45,353 bases of DNA from Macrocybe gigantea (Eukaryota > Basidiomycota > Agaricomycetes > Agaricales > Callistosporiaceae). Numbering within the stretch: position 1 is the first letter of the stretch; every line of letters begins with the position of its first letter. Positions 1 through 12,766 of this stretch are shown piece by piece. The position numbers and the translations under genes were made by a program. The stretch is from contig SJRY01000264.1 in NCBI GenBank assembly GCA_011319805.1, positions 1 through 45,353 on the forward strand, written 5' to 3'. The notes beneath the pieces were generated by a model that did not search any database, was not told the origin of the DNA, and worked only from the letters and a program-made list of their open reading frames with translations.

Positions 1-372
1 TTACGATTTATCCAGACGCATTTTTTTTCGGGTCATGTGACATGGATCGCTTCTTTGATGCCGGGACTCACTCGTTTCTTAACCCACACAAGCATGTACT
101 GTAGGTCTTCCTAGATGGAATAGCTATTACATAGCTCACGACGATTACGAGAGCTTGTCAAGAGAAGAAAGGATTACACTGATCTGCCCCTCCAATAAGC
201 TCCAAGATCGGTAGAAGAGCGTAGTGCTAAGTGTTCACTCTACCGTTAAATCGAGGGCTCTGATTGCGTAGTATGACAGAAATCTCAGGGAAGCAATAAT
301 GCTAACTCCCCCCCTAGAATGCCAATGACAAACCCGTGTAGGCCTATATTTCCTGCTACCTTCGTCTCGGTG
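1..372. other. Intergenic left edge, no gene seen
   Basis: No supported coding frame. It lies downstream of the minus-strand secreted-protein gene and probably holds its 3' untranslated region and terminator. A short C-run (CCCCCCC) lies near 308. Confidence 0.5.
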
Positions 373-812
373 TTACGAGACTGTAGCAATAACCGTCTCT
401 GGTGCTACGCGCCTATCTGGATTCGGAATGCATGTGCCAACTAACGTGATCCTGCGGGGATCGTGTCTTCTGAAACCCGTCACGCTCCTAGGGCACCTGT
501 CCTTCCACGCTGCGCACTCCTGCTCAGTCATCCGGTAACCGTGTCCCTCGCACCTGTTGGCCGAATCCGATAAAATATACTTCATAGGGAAGACCTAGTC
601 CGTACTTACGGCCGATGAGTATTGGAGCCAGCCGCAACCTGATGCATCATCTGTAGATCGCGCGAACCCGCGGCTCTGCCAGTATCCAAACCTCCTTCAT
701 CAATAAAGGGCATTGCCAGAACCTGAAGCGCCAGGCAGAAGAGGAAGAAGGCAGAAATGATCATGGTGGAGAAAAGGCCTGCTTTTCGTTTGGCCCGACC
801 AGGAGGATCCAT
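373..812 (-). CDS. Small secreted cysteine-rich protein (two exons)
   Basis: Two exons on the minus strand, 812-610 and 553-373, joined across a 56-nt intron with a GTAAGTACGG donor and CAACAG acceptor. The phase-2 join gives 127 residues. Residues 17-33 form a strong hydrophobic signal-peptide core after a basic KRK stretch, with a likely cleavage site after VLA. The mature part has four cysteines (C69, C81, C88, C109) in a basic context, so it looks like a small secreted protein of the effector-like class. I do not recognise a family and assign no function. A TATAAAA box at 839-845 lies only about 27 nt before the first ATG. Translation may therefore start at the second Met (codon at 764), which gives a cleaner 111-residue signal-peptide protein. 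The splice sites and phase agreement are seen; secretion is inferred. Confidence 0.6.
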
Positions 813-837
813 CTGACTCACGCCCAGCTTGGGGCCA

Positions 838-847
838 ATTTTATAAC
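838..847 (-). promoter_or_regulatory. TATA box of the secreted-protein gene
   Basis: The minus strand reads TTATAAAATT here. A TATA box usually lies about 30 nt before the transcription start in metazoa and variably further in fungi. Its closeness to the ATG at 812 favours the internal Met at 764 as the start. Confidence 0.4.
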
Positions 848-3770
848 CGCAGTGCAGTCGCTATAAGCCCGATACCTGAAACAGGCTTCAATGGTCGCTA
901 CCGATATCTAAAGGCAATCCATCGCCAATGCATATAAGCGATCGTATCATCTAAGTGGATGCAGCATGCGGTGGTCCTTCTTGTCTGGAAAGGTCGCAAC
1001 TCGAGTGGCTTGAGTTCACACTCGACCTCATTTCGTTGATGGAAAGTCCCCCTTGACCTCAGGCAGCGTAAATGACACATCGTAAGCTGAATACGCGGGG
1101 CTTGCGACACTGATTGGTTCGTCGTCCTTTAGGTCGCTAGGACATAGAATGAGATCGTCAGTTCGTAACAGTTCACGAAGACGTCAAAGTCTTTCCGTCT
1201 CTTCCAAAATACATTGGGGTACGGCGCTGGAGGTTCATTGGATAAACAGAGGATTTAATACAAGGAGCTTTGCTAGGCTTAGGAATACAGGTAATGTCAA
1301 AAAGACCCGCATCTGTCAGGTCCACGCACTTTGAGCAACGTCTCAGAGAAAATGTGAGCTTGGCAGAGAGGTCTAAAAGCACAACGGGTAGGAGAATACG
1401 CCAATTGGGAGAAGAAGAACCCCCAAAGACCAGATCGTTCAATATCAGACGAGATGAAATGCGATGACATTGTCATGAAGAATACCTGAAGTGCGATTTA
1501 AAATTAGGACTGTGGATGCCTATGGGTAAGATTCTATTGTAGATGACATGAACCTAAAGAAACTGCGCACCCACCATCATTCAAATGATGTTGACAAGGA
1601 CAGGATGGACATTGTGCGATTCTATTATGTTCGGCAGCGTCCGAGTTCCTCAGGCCTCTTTCTCCATCACGAGAACTACTTGTGGTCATATATCCGCACT
1701 GGCAACCCTATAAGTTTTTACTTGTCTCATCATGCGTCTCCGATTTGGCGCCCTGTTCAGCCGGTGGGATGGTTCGAGTTCAGTTTCACCATTCGCTTTG
1801 CTTTCCCAATCATAAGTCTCTTTCTGGAACATCTGCCACACGAGTCGAAACGTTCCGTTTCGATGATTGTGCGGCGTTTTGCTCCTGACCGTCGGTGACT
1901 GAACGGCCCGGGATAAGGTTTTCATTGGCAGGCAGTCACTCCTTGTCAATCAATTATCACATTGATGTGAGTCCTCATGCATCTGGTTTCATGGTCTCGT
2001 GGGCGGAGTCGAGGACTGTTCCGTCGATGTTCCGTCTTGTAAAGGCTAACTGACATGCTTGACTGAGGGACCAACGCGTCCAACTGAAACGACACATAGA
2101 GGGACGCGTTTCGTTTAGCTTGTTCAACGAGCTGATCGGTGGTTTGTTACAAATCTTTGCAAAAGACGCTTTCCTAGAACCGACTCCAGGTTTGCTGCTT
2201 TCACCAAGTTAACGGTTTGACATCGCCGGCTCGGTGTTGCTCAGCTCCTCATATCGCCGAGCTAGCTCCTTTCAAGGGCAAACCCAGAGGTTTCTCCGCC
2301 GTCAGCTCCTGTTCAAAGTTCATGACTTTCCAGATCTCCGAGTCTGCACAACGACATTTGGCGACGGATCCATACTCCTGCCATTTTTCCGCCCCTGGCG
2401 GACGACTGGGCAGTTTGTCGATCGATATCATGGCATCAAAATGCCAACTGATGCTTATATTGCTATTTTTGCTTTGCAAGCATTCAAACACGCACGCGAC
2501 CCAAATACTCTATCCGTCGCGTGTTACAGGTTTCGTCAAAGTGCTCCTCCGCGTGTTTTCTTTTCCACGCATAATAACGTCCGCAGCGACAGTCACGAGG
2601 TCATCTTGGCGAGAAATTTTCGTTTTTGGATTGGCTTGCGTATGTGGGCACTTTGGTCCTTGGGCCCACTTGTATCGCCGCTGCGATCCATCCAATGGGG
2701 ATGCATCATTTGGCGAAGGGCCGGGTCCAATTCCAAGTCTGTGATTCACGCGCGACGCCGGGTCTCTATCCACCGAACGCATGTTTTTTTTCTTCGACTC
2801 TTCTCTTCTTTCTCGCTAGGCAACAGCGGCTTCGAATTCGAACTTTGTTCGGCCTCCGAGCCTCTCCACCAGTTTCTCCCGAAATTCGACTTGCTCCAAG
2901 CCGGGCCAAGACCCATTTTTTCATGCGCACTCATCTCCGGCCCGCGATATTCAGGTCTTCAACAGTCAGTGCCATGCGGTAAAATCGTGCGAATGAATGA
3001 TGCGCTCCAACGGCGCCGTGGTATTGCATATGTTCGTGCTTCCAGCGCCTCCAGTGGGTTGAGAGATTCAGCAGACAAATCAGCTGTTTTTTTTTATCTG
3101 CCTAATTGCAAAGTGAGGGCTCCTATGTGGATATGCATATCCAATTCCTCATCCTTGCGCTCCAGCATCAGTTAGGAGATTCAGAAATGAGGCGACTGCG
3201 CTGTTGATCGGAGATGAGTTTTTCCTACCTGTTTTTGCCATCCCGCCGTTACATTCCTCCGTATAGAAGATATTTGCGAGCTGCATGTTCATGTGCCAAG
3301 GTCGGACTCCTTTCCTCCATACTAAGCATAACATCAGCATGTATTCCACCCATCAGGTTACACGCTTGAAATTTTGGGATCCGTTTTGCGCTGCGCACAT
3401 CAGATATTCACTTCAGCGAGGTCTTCTGGATTTTGTTTCGATGGAGTATTGTTCGTCCCGGTTCCTATTTCCGCTCACGCGCCAGGGGGGTTCGAGAAAA
3501 TCTACTGAACATCTAAGCAACAGCAAGAAAATGTATTGTACATTTTTGCGAGGCGCGTTTTGTCTAAGCGAGAGGGAGAATCCGGACGCATGGCAGGCCG
3601 TTCTCAGGCGACTGGCCTTCACATCTAGGCCGTCCTCGAATTTGTATATCTTCAAAGAAACCTGCGTCGCGTGCAGATACAGATGGCGCTATGGGCTGAT
3701 AGGGTCGGTGTATATATTTCCCCCCCCTTAAACTTGAAGTTTGCTCCACGGTTGAGATATCAACTGAGGG

Positions 3771-3790
3771 CCTGGTCTATCCTGGTCTAT
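3771..3790. repeat. Two tandem copies of a 10-mer
   Basis: CCTGGTCTAT occurs twice head to tail, and a third partial copy (CCTGG) follows. Confidence 0.8.
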
Positions 3791-5731
3791 CCTGGGAATA
3801 AGTCCAGAACTCATGGTTACTTGGAGAATGGTCGTTCTGGCGTGAGGACCTTTCGTCATGCGCCTGTTCCTGGGTGATCAGACGCGTCCAGTCGTCGATC
3901 GCGCATTCGCGGGAGCACGTTCATCCGTGGCGACACTCATGAATCGCGGCGCGTCTCGCGGGCACGTCACTGGGCTTATCGACTGCTTATCGCCATGTCT
4001 GTGTAAAACATATTAGCCCTTTCCGCTGTGGCCTTTGCTTTTCTACCTAGTGAGGGCGTTCTGGGCTGTCTACATAGCGCTAGCCATGGATGGTGATATT
4101 ATGCTGTCATGGCCCCCTGCATATGTATTCAATTTTAAAACATAAATTAGTCTATATACAACGGCTTCAAGAGCACTACTTAAAGACTAATGACAGAAAG
4201 GAGACACGTTCATTTGAGTACGCACTTGAGGCGTCGCAATTGGCAGCATCCGCAGCCTTGACAGCAGCAGCCGGCGGCAACGCCAGGGAGGCGAGAACTT
4301 CACCGCCAACACCCGCCGCTATCGATAGGTACGGCGATTAAGTCTGAACTCAGCAGCCACCGCACTCGATAGCGCAGAGATAACGTCAACGTTGCACCGA
4401 GAATGCCTCAAGCTCCCAACGGGCCCACTTCTGCAGATCAGGGCGGGGATAGAGACTCGTCAGACTCGTCTGTGCGCGGTTTAGAATGCAGTTCGGATAC
4501 TGGAAGGGACTAGCGCGCATTCGAATTCAAAAGTTCAGACTACATCGGCTGCTGTTTGTCTGCTTCTGGACGTTACGGAACGGCTTAGACTCTCTTAGAC
4601 TACACGCGAGTTCGAAAAGATTTCTTCTGTTGGACTAGGTTGGACTTCTTTTTTGTTTGCCCCAGTTTTTTTTTGCCGACGTGAGATTTGAAATTTGAAA
4701 TGCGAACTGTGTTCCTGTCTTCCTGTACAACCTAGCCGGTTCGCTTAAGCTTAAAGCTTCGACCTGGATGGAACCTGAGGACGTGATAAGTCGCCATAAG
4801 GCAGCGTTTTGGGCTCTTGGATGCGAAGACTGATAGATCGGGGATCAAGGACGGTTGCTGAAAACAGATGAGAGGCAGGCTTTCATATGCGATACTAGAG
4901 AGGGCGAGGAACCCTGGGAGGCATGAGAATCCTTCGTTCGCATCCGAATCTTTCATGCAAAATATGTTCATCAAGCCGAAATCAAAGCTAAGCTGGAGAT
5001 TGATCGCCTGTGAACATGAGGTCTGTCTGATGCTCACGCATGTCGATCAGAAGGAAAACAAAAAGCGTTTAAAGCCGCATGCATCGATGCGCAGATCAAA
5101 CGGACCAATGATTGCATCGAACTCTAAGATCCATCATTCTCCAAACGCCTCTGAGAAAAGCGGGGAGAGTGTCGCCACCAATGCTATAGGGCTATAGGGC
5201 CTTCACACGCACGTCAAGAGAGCAAAACGGTGCGAGGGTCAGCCGATGCGTAGGAAGTAAGCTGAAAGTCAGAGCCCAATCTCTTGCTCATGGCCAACTG
5301 ACCCGAGCTCGGATTCGGGCGGTGACTGCTTCTGGCACCGAAGAAGGGAAGAACGTCACAGCCCTTCAGGCTTGGATGGTTCCGAGATACGGAAGGGGCA
5401 ACGTCGCATTGAAACGGTCGACCTTTTTAGTCGGCATAACGTCCTGAGCTTTTGCATCGTCGGTGACAGCCTTGACGTTATGCGCCTTGTTCTAGCTACG
5501 GTCGGGCTAGTCAGCGAAGAAGCCATAGGCTAGTTTGCTGTCAAATCTCGGTGTTTCGAGGTTAAGGGCCGTGTGTTGTAAGCCTCCGTCCGAAGCTGGA
5601 GCCCTTCACTGCACATCTGTATGTGCAAGGGGAAACCATCTCCTTGTGCATTAGTTTTTTTTTTCTTTGCCGACATGACGTGCTGTATTGATACTTACCA
5701 AGAATATGCACCTAGCATCCCCCACGTACAG

Positions 5732-5748
5732 GTATGTATGTATGTATA
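5732..5748. repeat. TATG microsatellite
   Basis: About four tandem GTAT/TATG units. A simple sequence repeat with no visible role. Confidence 0.8.
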
Positions 5749-6215
5749 CATTGATTGTTGTGAACGCACTGATAGATCTGGTACGTCACGAACAGATGTG
5801 ATTGCGTTTCTTCTCGCGCTTATCTCCTCGGCTATGTAGGAGATGGCTAGATGTATGCTGTAGCTTGCGTTTGGGGGCGAAGATATGTCGTTCTGTCAGT
5901 GGGACGATGACTTTCGAGGCTTCGGCTCATGTGCTACGCTTGTCAGGAGGTCGAACACAGGCTATGCTGGTCCAAGCCTGTTCTGACACAGTGAACCGTA
6001 TATTTTCTCTGAATAATTTCATTTCTGAGACATTGCTAACCCGTCTGATGCGGACCCGACGAGGGAGTTGCGCTGAAGGGGTTTGTCTCGAGGAAGAAAG
6101 TTGATGAAGGTGAGATCTGAGATGTGGGTTTGTTTTGATTTGTATGTCGGAGTTTGAAGGGGTGCCAATGCTCTCACCGCCTTGGCTCGTTTACAGTCCC
6201 AAGTCAACCATTCCG

Positions 6216-6289
6216 ACCATCATCTCTCTCCTTCTCCCCTTCTCCTCCCTCCTCATCCCGACGTCCCTCTTCTCCCGCCCTTCGACTCA
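6216..6289 (+). promoter_or_regulatory. CT-rich leader upstream of CDC24
   Basis: The 75 nt before the CDC24 start codon are almost purely C and T (runs of CTCC, CTTCTCC, TCCTC). Pyrimidine tracts directly before the start are typical of well-expressed fungal genes and often mark the transcription start region. The role is inferred from that general pattern. Confidence 0.45.
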
Positions 6290-9200
6290 ATGGCTTCCGT
6301 CGCAGGCCGAAAAAGCTCCATAATCTCGAGCGCGGGCCCCGTCGCAAACAACACCCTTCTCAATAAGGCCGCCTCGCAGTCCACCTCTCTTTACCAACAA
6401 TGCTCTTCCCTCCGTTCCCGTCTTATGCGCATACGCGGCTTCTCCGACTACTTCTCCCTTGCCACGACCCCGATTCACGCCAATCAACAGACCCCGTCAC
6501 CCAGCTTTGGGACCTCTTCTCCCTAGGCATCCCTCTCTGCTACATATTCGATCTCCTCCCGGCCGAACAGGGCTTTCACAAAATAAACAACTCTCAGTTC
6601 AATCCGGATGAGTATGAGACCAATCCCGACCGCCTCAAGAAGCACGCCATCGCGCTCTTCGCCATTCAGATTGGCTCCGACAAAGTTATGTTCAACATCC
6701 CTGGCTGTGAGCGATTTACGGTCCGGGATCTTTGGGACAGAAATTCCACCGACGGGCTTGTCAAAGTGTGTGCGCCTTCTGTTTTTTTCCGCCCTTGGCT
6801 CATGCTCGGATTACCCGTGCAACTTTAGGTTATTAATACCGTGACCGCCATCGTCGATCATCTCCCAGAGGATACTTTTGAGTCTCCGCCACCGTCCCCT
6901 CCTTCCCTCGCCCCGTCCGATTCCTTGGATTCATTCTCATCTGATGGACCTACTGCATCACCAGCAAATGCTCAGGAATCCGCACGCAATAATATCATCC
7001 GAGAAATGGTCGAGACAGAACGGAAATATGTCCAGGATCTTGAGATCATGCAGGTATGTTCTCGCATGCTGAGCACGGGTTCTTGTTCCTGTTTAAAGTC
7101 TTACTTTCTCGCAGAAATACTCCAACGCGCTCGCCCAAGGGAATATAATTGATCAGGACACCATCCATCTACTGTTCCCAAATTTAAACAAGCTTCTTAA
7201 CTTCCAGAGGAAGTTCCTCATTCGCTTTGAAAGCACGGCAGAGTTGCCTTGGCAAAACCAGCGCTGGGGACAACATTTTCTAGACTGCGTGAGTCTCGTA
7301 ATTCTGCCCATGTTCTCATTTCGGCGTTCCCATTGTCCCGATGCTCATTATCCCTTCTCTCTACATTCCACACCTCGATCCTTTCGGAACAATAGGAAGA
7401 AGAGTTTGTTGTCTATGAACCTTATTGCGCCAACTACACGAGCGCCACAGAACTCATGCTAGCCAATGAGCAACATCTCTCGGTGAGTGTGAACTTTTTT
7501 GCCCACGACTTAATTTGTCCCACGATCGCCCTGGCAACTCTCATCTCGGCCATCCCCGTATCCTGACCAAATATTCCAAAACAGGCCTTGAACCATCTGA
7601 TCAATGTCAGAGGCGAGCTTCCTGCTTTCCTGATCAAGCCAATACAGCGGGTTTGCAAATATCCCTTGCTACTTGATGTACGTCGTGAAACAATTCCTAT
7701 TGTCTTAATCGTATCGTTCGTCTCCTGATATGTCGGCATCGTGCTATTGTTTCTTTCCCTAGTCGCTTATCAAAGCTACGTCTGCGGACGGCTATCAGCA
7801 CTTCGATGAGCTGAAGCGAGGTTCCGAGGCAGCCAAGCGCATAACCGACAAAATCAATGAGGCTCAGCGTCGTGCAGAGAATGAACTTACGGTCAAAAAT
7901 CTCGAATCCAGGATTAAGGACTGGAAAGGACACCATCTCGCCAACTTTGGCTCCCTCCTTCTCGACGATATCTTCGTCGTAACAAAGTCTGAAATTGACA
8001 GGGAGTATCATGTCTTCCTGTTCGAGAAAATCATACTCTGTTGCAAGGAGGCCCCTGAAATGCCTCCCAACAGCAAAGGCAAAGTCGGCAAAAGCAATTC
8101 ATTGCTCAAGAAACAACCGGCCCCTCCACCTCTCACGTTGCCAGGCGGTGTGGGCCAGCCTATCAAGAAAAACACGCCCCTGTTGTTGAAGGGACGCATT
8201 TTCTTGGGTAATGTCACTCAAGCTGTCCCTGTCTCTGCAAGGAGCTCGTCCAGTACGTTTCATGCCTTTGAGTGCCGAAGGAGTCATTAACTTTTTTTTC
8301 CACTGTTTCCTCTAGACCCTTCCCTCGCACCACATTATCCTCTAGCCGTGTGGTGGAAAGGCGATGACGATTTAGAGTTCTTCACTCTTCGATGTCGAAC
8401 AGAAGATCAGCGAAAACAGTGGGAGACACAGATCAACAGGCTGATTAAGGAGTCCGCGCAACGACGCGCGTCGGAACGTAGCGCTGCCGCTATGTCCCGA
8501 GTCGCCATGGCCTCTGCTGCCTCCCACGCTGCTACCAACATGTCATCACAGCCCCGCCTGCAGCCCAAGCAGACACAATCGCCATACAGCGCCGCCCAAT
8601 CGGTCTACCCGACGCAGCCGTCATCTGTCTCCGTGTCATCAGTGCCGAGCTCTCGTCACCCGCGCACTCCATACGGCAATGATGAACACGCCGTGAGCAT
8701 GTATTCGACGTCGAGCTCCAGCGGGCCCCAGGGCTACCCGCCCGCTGACGGGTTCGAGTTTGAACCGGACGACGATGATTTTGAAGACTATCCGCCTTCG
8801 TCGAGCTACGCGCCCTCCGGGCGAGGCACTCCGATAGCAATGAGCATGACATCGTCGACTTCCACTGCAGGAGGGGTGTATCGCCGCAACAACGCATACA
8901 GCATGCCTCCGGAGCGTGACGCCGTGCCTGGCTATGACCGTCCTCGTGCGCAGACGGAGGACGCAGCGGGGGCCGTCATGGCACAGTGGAGAAACAACAA
9001 CGGCCTGCCCCCACTGCCTCCGCAACCACCGGAGCCCACTATGCGACCTCCGAACCCGAACTCCAACATGAGCGCGGGGAGCTACGCGTCTGACTCGAGC
9101 TTTGGTACGGGCATATCCCAGGCGGCTAGGTCGTCCCGCCCGGCGCTTAGGACCCAGCTCAGCCAGACGAGACTCAGAAACGGGTACGAGGGTGCGGGTG

Positions 9201-9970
9201 CACAAGGTATGGGCCCAGGCGTGCCATCGAGTGCTGTGCCAAACAGCCTGGCTAGTAGTCAGTTGATTCCGCACCACGCGCCGCACCGCTCGAGGAGCGC
9301 GAGCCAGCCGGTCGCGTACGTGCCCAAGACGGAACCGCCGCCGCCGCTGCCGACGCAGCAGTGGAGCCGCGAGCGGGCGAATACGTCCGCTATGAACACG
9401 GGCATGGCTGTCGGTACAGGTATGCGCGTCAACGTGCGCGATAAGCGTGGGAGTGGGAGCAGCCAGTCAACAGGCGGAGACAGCTCGGATTACTCGCCTA
9501 ACAGCTCCTCGCCCGTTACCCCGTTCGGCTCGAGTGAGAGCTCTCTTGGCGCGGGCTTGGGCATCCGAACATCACGCTCGCAGCACTTTGACAGCATGCA
9601 CAGCAACGGTGCGACTGTTCACATCCACGGTGGGCACAACGGCATGAACGGGATGCATGGCATGGGTATGAACATGAACGGATTGAACCTAACTCATCAG
9701 ACTGCGCTGTCTTCGCCGGTAAAGGTCAAGGTGCACTTCCACGAGGACATCTTCGTCATTCAAGTAGCACGCTCGACCGAGTACGATGACCTGGTTGAGA
9801 AAGTTGGCAGGAAGATCCGGCTTTGCGGACCTCGTCGCGACGATGGGCCGCTTCGCGTCAAGTACCGAGACGAAGACGGTGACATGATTTCGCTCGGGTC
9901 GACAGAGGACGTGCAGATGGCTTTTGAGCAGTACAGGCCTGGTGGGCAGGTGACGTTGTTCGTGACTTGA
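6290..9970 (+). CDS. CDC24: Cdc24-type Rho guanine nucleotide exchange factor (one-base frameshift in exon 1)
   Basis: RhoGEF expected to load Cdc42 with GTP at sites of polarised growth. Exons: 6290-6765, 6829-7053, 7115-7288, 7396-7482, 7585-7677, 7763-8252, 8316-9970. With one base restored to exon 1 these sum to 1066 codons of protein. Order: calponin-homology-like Cdc24 domain (about residues 35-175, with LYQQC and TDPVTQLWDLFSLG), DH domain (about 212-390, REMVETERKYVQDLE, then KPIQRVCKYPLLL), PH domain split by an insert (about 425-562, ending near W551), a long Ser/Pro/Gly-rich linker, and a C-terminal PB1 domain (about 984-1066) with the acidic KYRDEDGD motif. PB1 binds the Bem1 scaffold in yeast. 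The frame changes between LATT and DSRQSTDP at a C4 run (6468-6471). No intron fits there, so one base is missing from the assembly or the allele. Start chosen at ATG 6290 because conserved residues follow. Confidence 0.93.
6468..6471 (+). other. Apparent one-base deletion in CDC24 exon 1
   Basis: Upstream of this CCCC run the Cdc24 family match is in the frame of the ATG at 6290. Downstream it is in the next frame. A fifth C would join both. There is no GT..AG pair that could form an intron, and the heptamer is not a canonical slippery site. Confidence 0.8.
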
Positions 9971-12766
9971 GATCTCTTCCCCGAAGGACAATTTTTCTCT
10001 TTTCTCTTTACTTGCTCCCGCATCTCACCTTCGTGCTCGTTTCTGACGCTCCTCCGGCTCCGTTGGCTCAATATCTGGTTTCTCGTTTTCGTCGGCGCAT
10101 CTAAACAATTCACATCCTGCATATCATATCCCAACACGCCTTCTATCCACTACTCCCCTGAAACACCCCATCCACCACACTCAGCTGGTATATCAGTGCA
10201 TTCCCCAATTACCCCGGATTGTTGCAAGTTTGTTACCCCATTTGTCTCTGCATTTCAACGTTTCGCATCAACACCGCACACTCCTTGTTCCCTGTACCTC
10301 TTGCCCGTCTGTTCGGCCTACAACCTACCGATATTACACTGCATTCCTGCAATGTCAACAACACCAGCAAGCATCCTCCCTTCTCGCCCTCATGCACAAC
10401 TATAATCGTCTCGCCTCCCACGATCTCCGTCTCCGTGTCAACACTGTCGACATCTCTTCTGAGAGGTGTCCCTATTTCTTTTTTTTCCACCAGTGAATAC
10501 GAATATCGTTCTTTTTGATTTCTTTCTCATTTAAAGTGGATGCGTTAATCCAGCCACTTTTCTCTTTTTCTTGCCACTCTCTTTTTTTTGCCGTCCCACT
10601 CACTCTCGCTATCTAATTGTTATTTCTCTTTTCTCCCACACCTGCCGACTGCCGATATTCATCCGGAGAGGAACGATGGAAGTCGAGAGACTAGCGACAG
10701 GCTAGTCAGTCTTCAACTGTCCGTCCTACTCTTGTTCAGTTCCCTCCGCCATGAGAGAAATGTAACAGTACGCGCGCCCAGTTCTTTTTTTCTCTTCACG
10801 CGGCGATGGATTTCTAGTTTGTCTATCAATTCGCTTTTGAACCGTTGATGTTGCGTTCCTTTTTTTTACTTTCTTGTTCCCTGATCTTACATTTCTCCTT
10901 TTCCCCTCAACCCCCTCTCTCCTTTCTTTCATGTCTCCTCCGTTTCTTTAATGTAACATGTGTATAGAGGAATGTTATTAGGCCCGGAAATATGGATTTT
11001 AATTATGGAAAGACCGATGACAGACGAATGTCGCTGAGTTCGGGAGAATAGGTTAGGCTACTTGGTGTCATTGATTCTGGTCCTACAACATCATGGGATT
11101 GTGGAGCTCTGGATGCGATGAAACACCTCGTTCCGTGTCAGTGGCGCAGTTCGAACATCAGCATCCAATCTATCATTTCCACTATCGCTGCCCGGGGTGA
11201 CTACATGCTCCACAGTCATCTTCAGCACCGAAACAGAACAAAATATTTGTCCGATCTGTTATGAGCATCGACCAGAAAATCAGAACGTCTCTGCGGAACA
11301 ATATGGTGTAAGCAGCCAGATGTCCGCAACCGGTGGTAAGCCGGGCAGGAGCTAGAACCCTTTTTGTTTTACCTCCAAAGCTCGCGCCGCAAGACGACGA
11401 GGAACCAGTCCGCTCGTGGACAAGTCGCATCGGGCGTTCGTCAAAGGGGGAGAGGCGATGATTATTCGGTCCGCATTTTTGGCAATGAAAAGATGCATTT
11501 GCATTTGATATGATTGGCCCGCGAGTCGTGTCCTGTACTACGAGTGACATAAAAACATCAAAAATTGAAATGTAAATCATATCTCGAGCGGGAAAGGTGC
11601 AGATTAGATTGATTGGACTAGGATAGCTCGATTGATGGATGGATGGATGGGCAGGAGGGCAGGAGTCCAAGCCTCGTACAGAGTTTCTTCCAGCGCGGAG
11701 TCAACGTGCTCAGGCCGTTATTGGTAGGGCGATTAGGTGAGAGGTGCGATCTCGCAGGTCGCCGAAAAGCTCGCGATGTTAGGGAGGTCAAAGTCGTTGG
11801 AGTTTCCTGAGGGCTGTGACTTCCTATCCATAATGCATGTATCTACACAATAAACTAGCATCTATCATAGCGACCACGTTAGAAGTTCAAATGGCGCAGT
11901 CGTTCTAAATCCCACTAAGTTCTACAAAAAAGAGGGTGCGTTCGCACACAGCCAATGATATCTGACGTGCTTGTGACGAGAATGCTGATACTTAGTTTCG
12001 ACCTGTTGTGTTTTTCGGCTGAGACTGCTGACTTATTGTCTCCAATGGTGCACCTTCTATCATGACCGTATGCCAAGTCAAAAACAATCCATACTTCCAA
12101 TGCGATATGTGATTAGCAAAGCTGAGCACTCATGAAACAGAAACCGGTGGTTGGCTGCTGTGCATCGATGCATTTCCTGTATAGGCGCCAGGCGAGGCCT
12201 GCTATCATGCATATTTGACTGACTCTTCTCGCCATGTCATCAGAGGTACAACAGCATCAGAGATCGTGCCATAGTAGAATCAGGCATGAGATGCCATCCA
12301 GCGATGCTCCAAGAACATATCCGGTCATTTGAATTGGAAAATCATGCCAGACTCGGCGATGTAGTGCCGTGGAAGTTCTTGAGGATGTGTCCGTGACCAG
12401 TGCAATGGGGAAGCATTGAGAATAATTATTTGAATCATTTCACAGACGTCTGCACTGCGCATGTGGATTCATCAGAAAGATCCCTGCCGATTGATATAGG
12501 GCATGGTTAGGAAATATATCCAGACAACGTTCTGGTCAGACCCATCTTCACAGAAGAACTCGTTTACTTACTTCCGTCCATGCTTTGGTCGACCGACATA
12601 TAGTGCTCGACGCACGGAGATGGGAAAGCCGCATAGATAATAAGCCTGACTTCATCAAGGCGATATGCAATATTCGCACAGCAAGTCGATCTCGTCTGAC
12701 AGAGATGATGTCCCAAATAAAAATTAAATGACATACATTGCCAGCACTCCAAAATAAAGGACCGGC
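9971..12766. other. Intergenic region after CDC24
   Basis: About 2.8 kb with no supported gene. The first 1 kb is strongly T/C-rich and probably includes the CDC24 3' untranslated region. A 162-codon open frame on the minus strand (11182-11670) starts at TTG and has no recognisable domain. An ATGG microsatellite lies at about 11632-11650. The last few hundred bases are the downstream region of the minus-strand mitochondrial factor gene. Confidence 0.4.
11632..11651. repeat. ATGG microsatellite
   Basis: About four tandem GATG/ATGG units, a simple repeat. Confidence 0.75.

Larger units (their letters stand above)
848..6215. other. Long stretch without a supported gene
   Basis: About 5.4 kb in which I see no conserved protein domain. 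Several frames stay open together at 2217-3175 (one for 313 codons), but there is no ATG at the head of that frame and the translation is rich in Arg, Ser and Phe with no recognisable motif, so it looks like a stop-poor composition effect. Small repeats: a tandem 10-mer CCTGGTCTAT at 3771-3790, GGGCTATA copies at 5178-5200, and a TATG microsatellite at 5732-5748. Small split genes of the kind at 373-812 could be missed here. Confidence 0.4.

Noticed and set aside
2217..3175. Long open frame (313 codons) on the plus strand
   Set aside because: It begins at GTG without an ATG, several other frames in both strands are open at the same place, and the translation has no domain. More likely a stop-poor region than a gene.
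6461..6475. Programmed -1 frameshift in CDC24
   Set aside because: The sequence ACGACCCCGA is not an X-XXY-YYZ slippery heptamer, and this gene family is not known to use recoding.
8639..9286. 215-codon minus-strand frame inside CDC24 exon 8
   Set aside because: Antisense shadow of a GC-rich coding exon; highly Arg-rich translation.
11182..11670. 162-codon minus-strand frame
   Set aside because: Starts at TTG, ends beside a microsatellite, and shows no domain or plausible splice partners.
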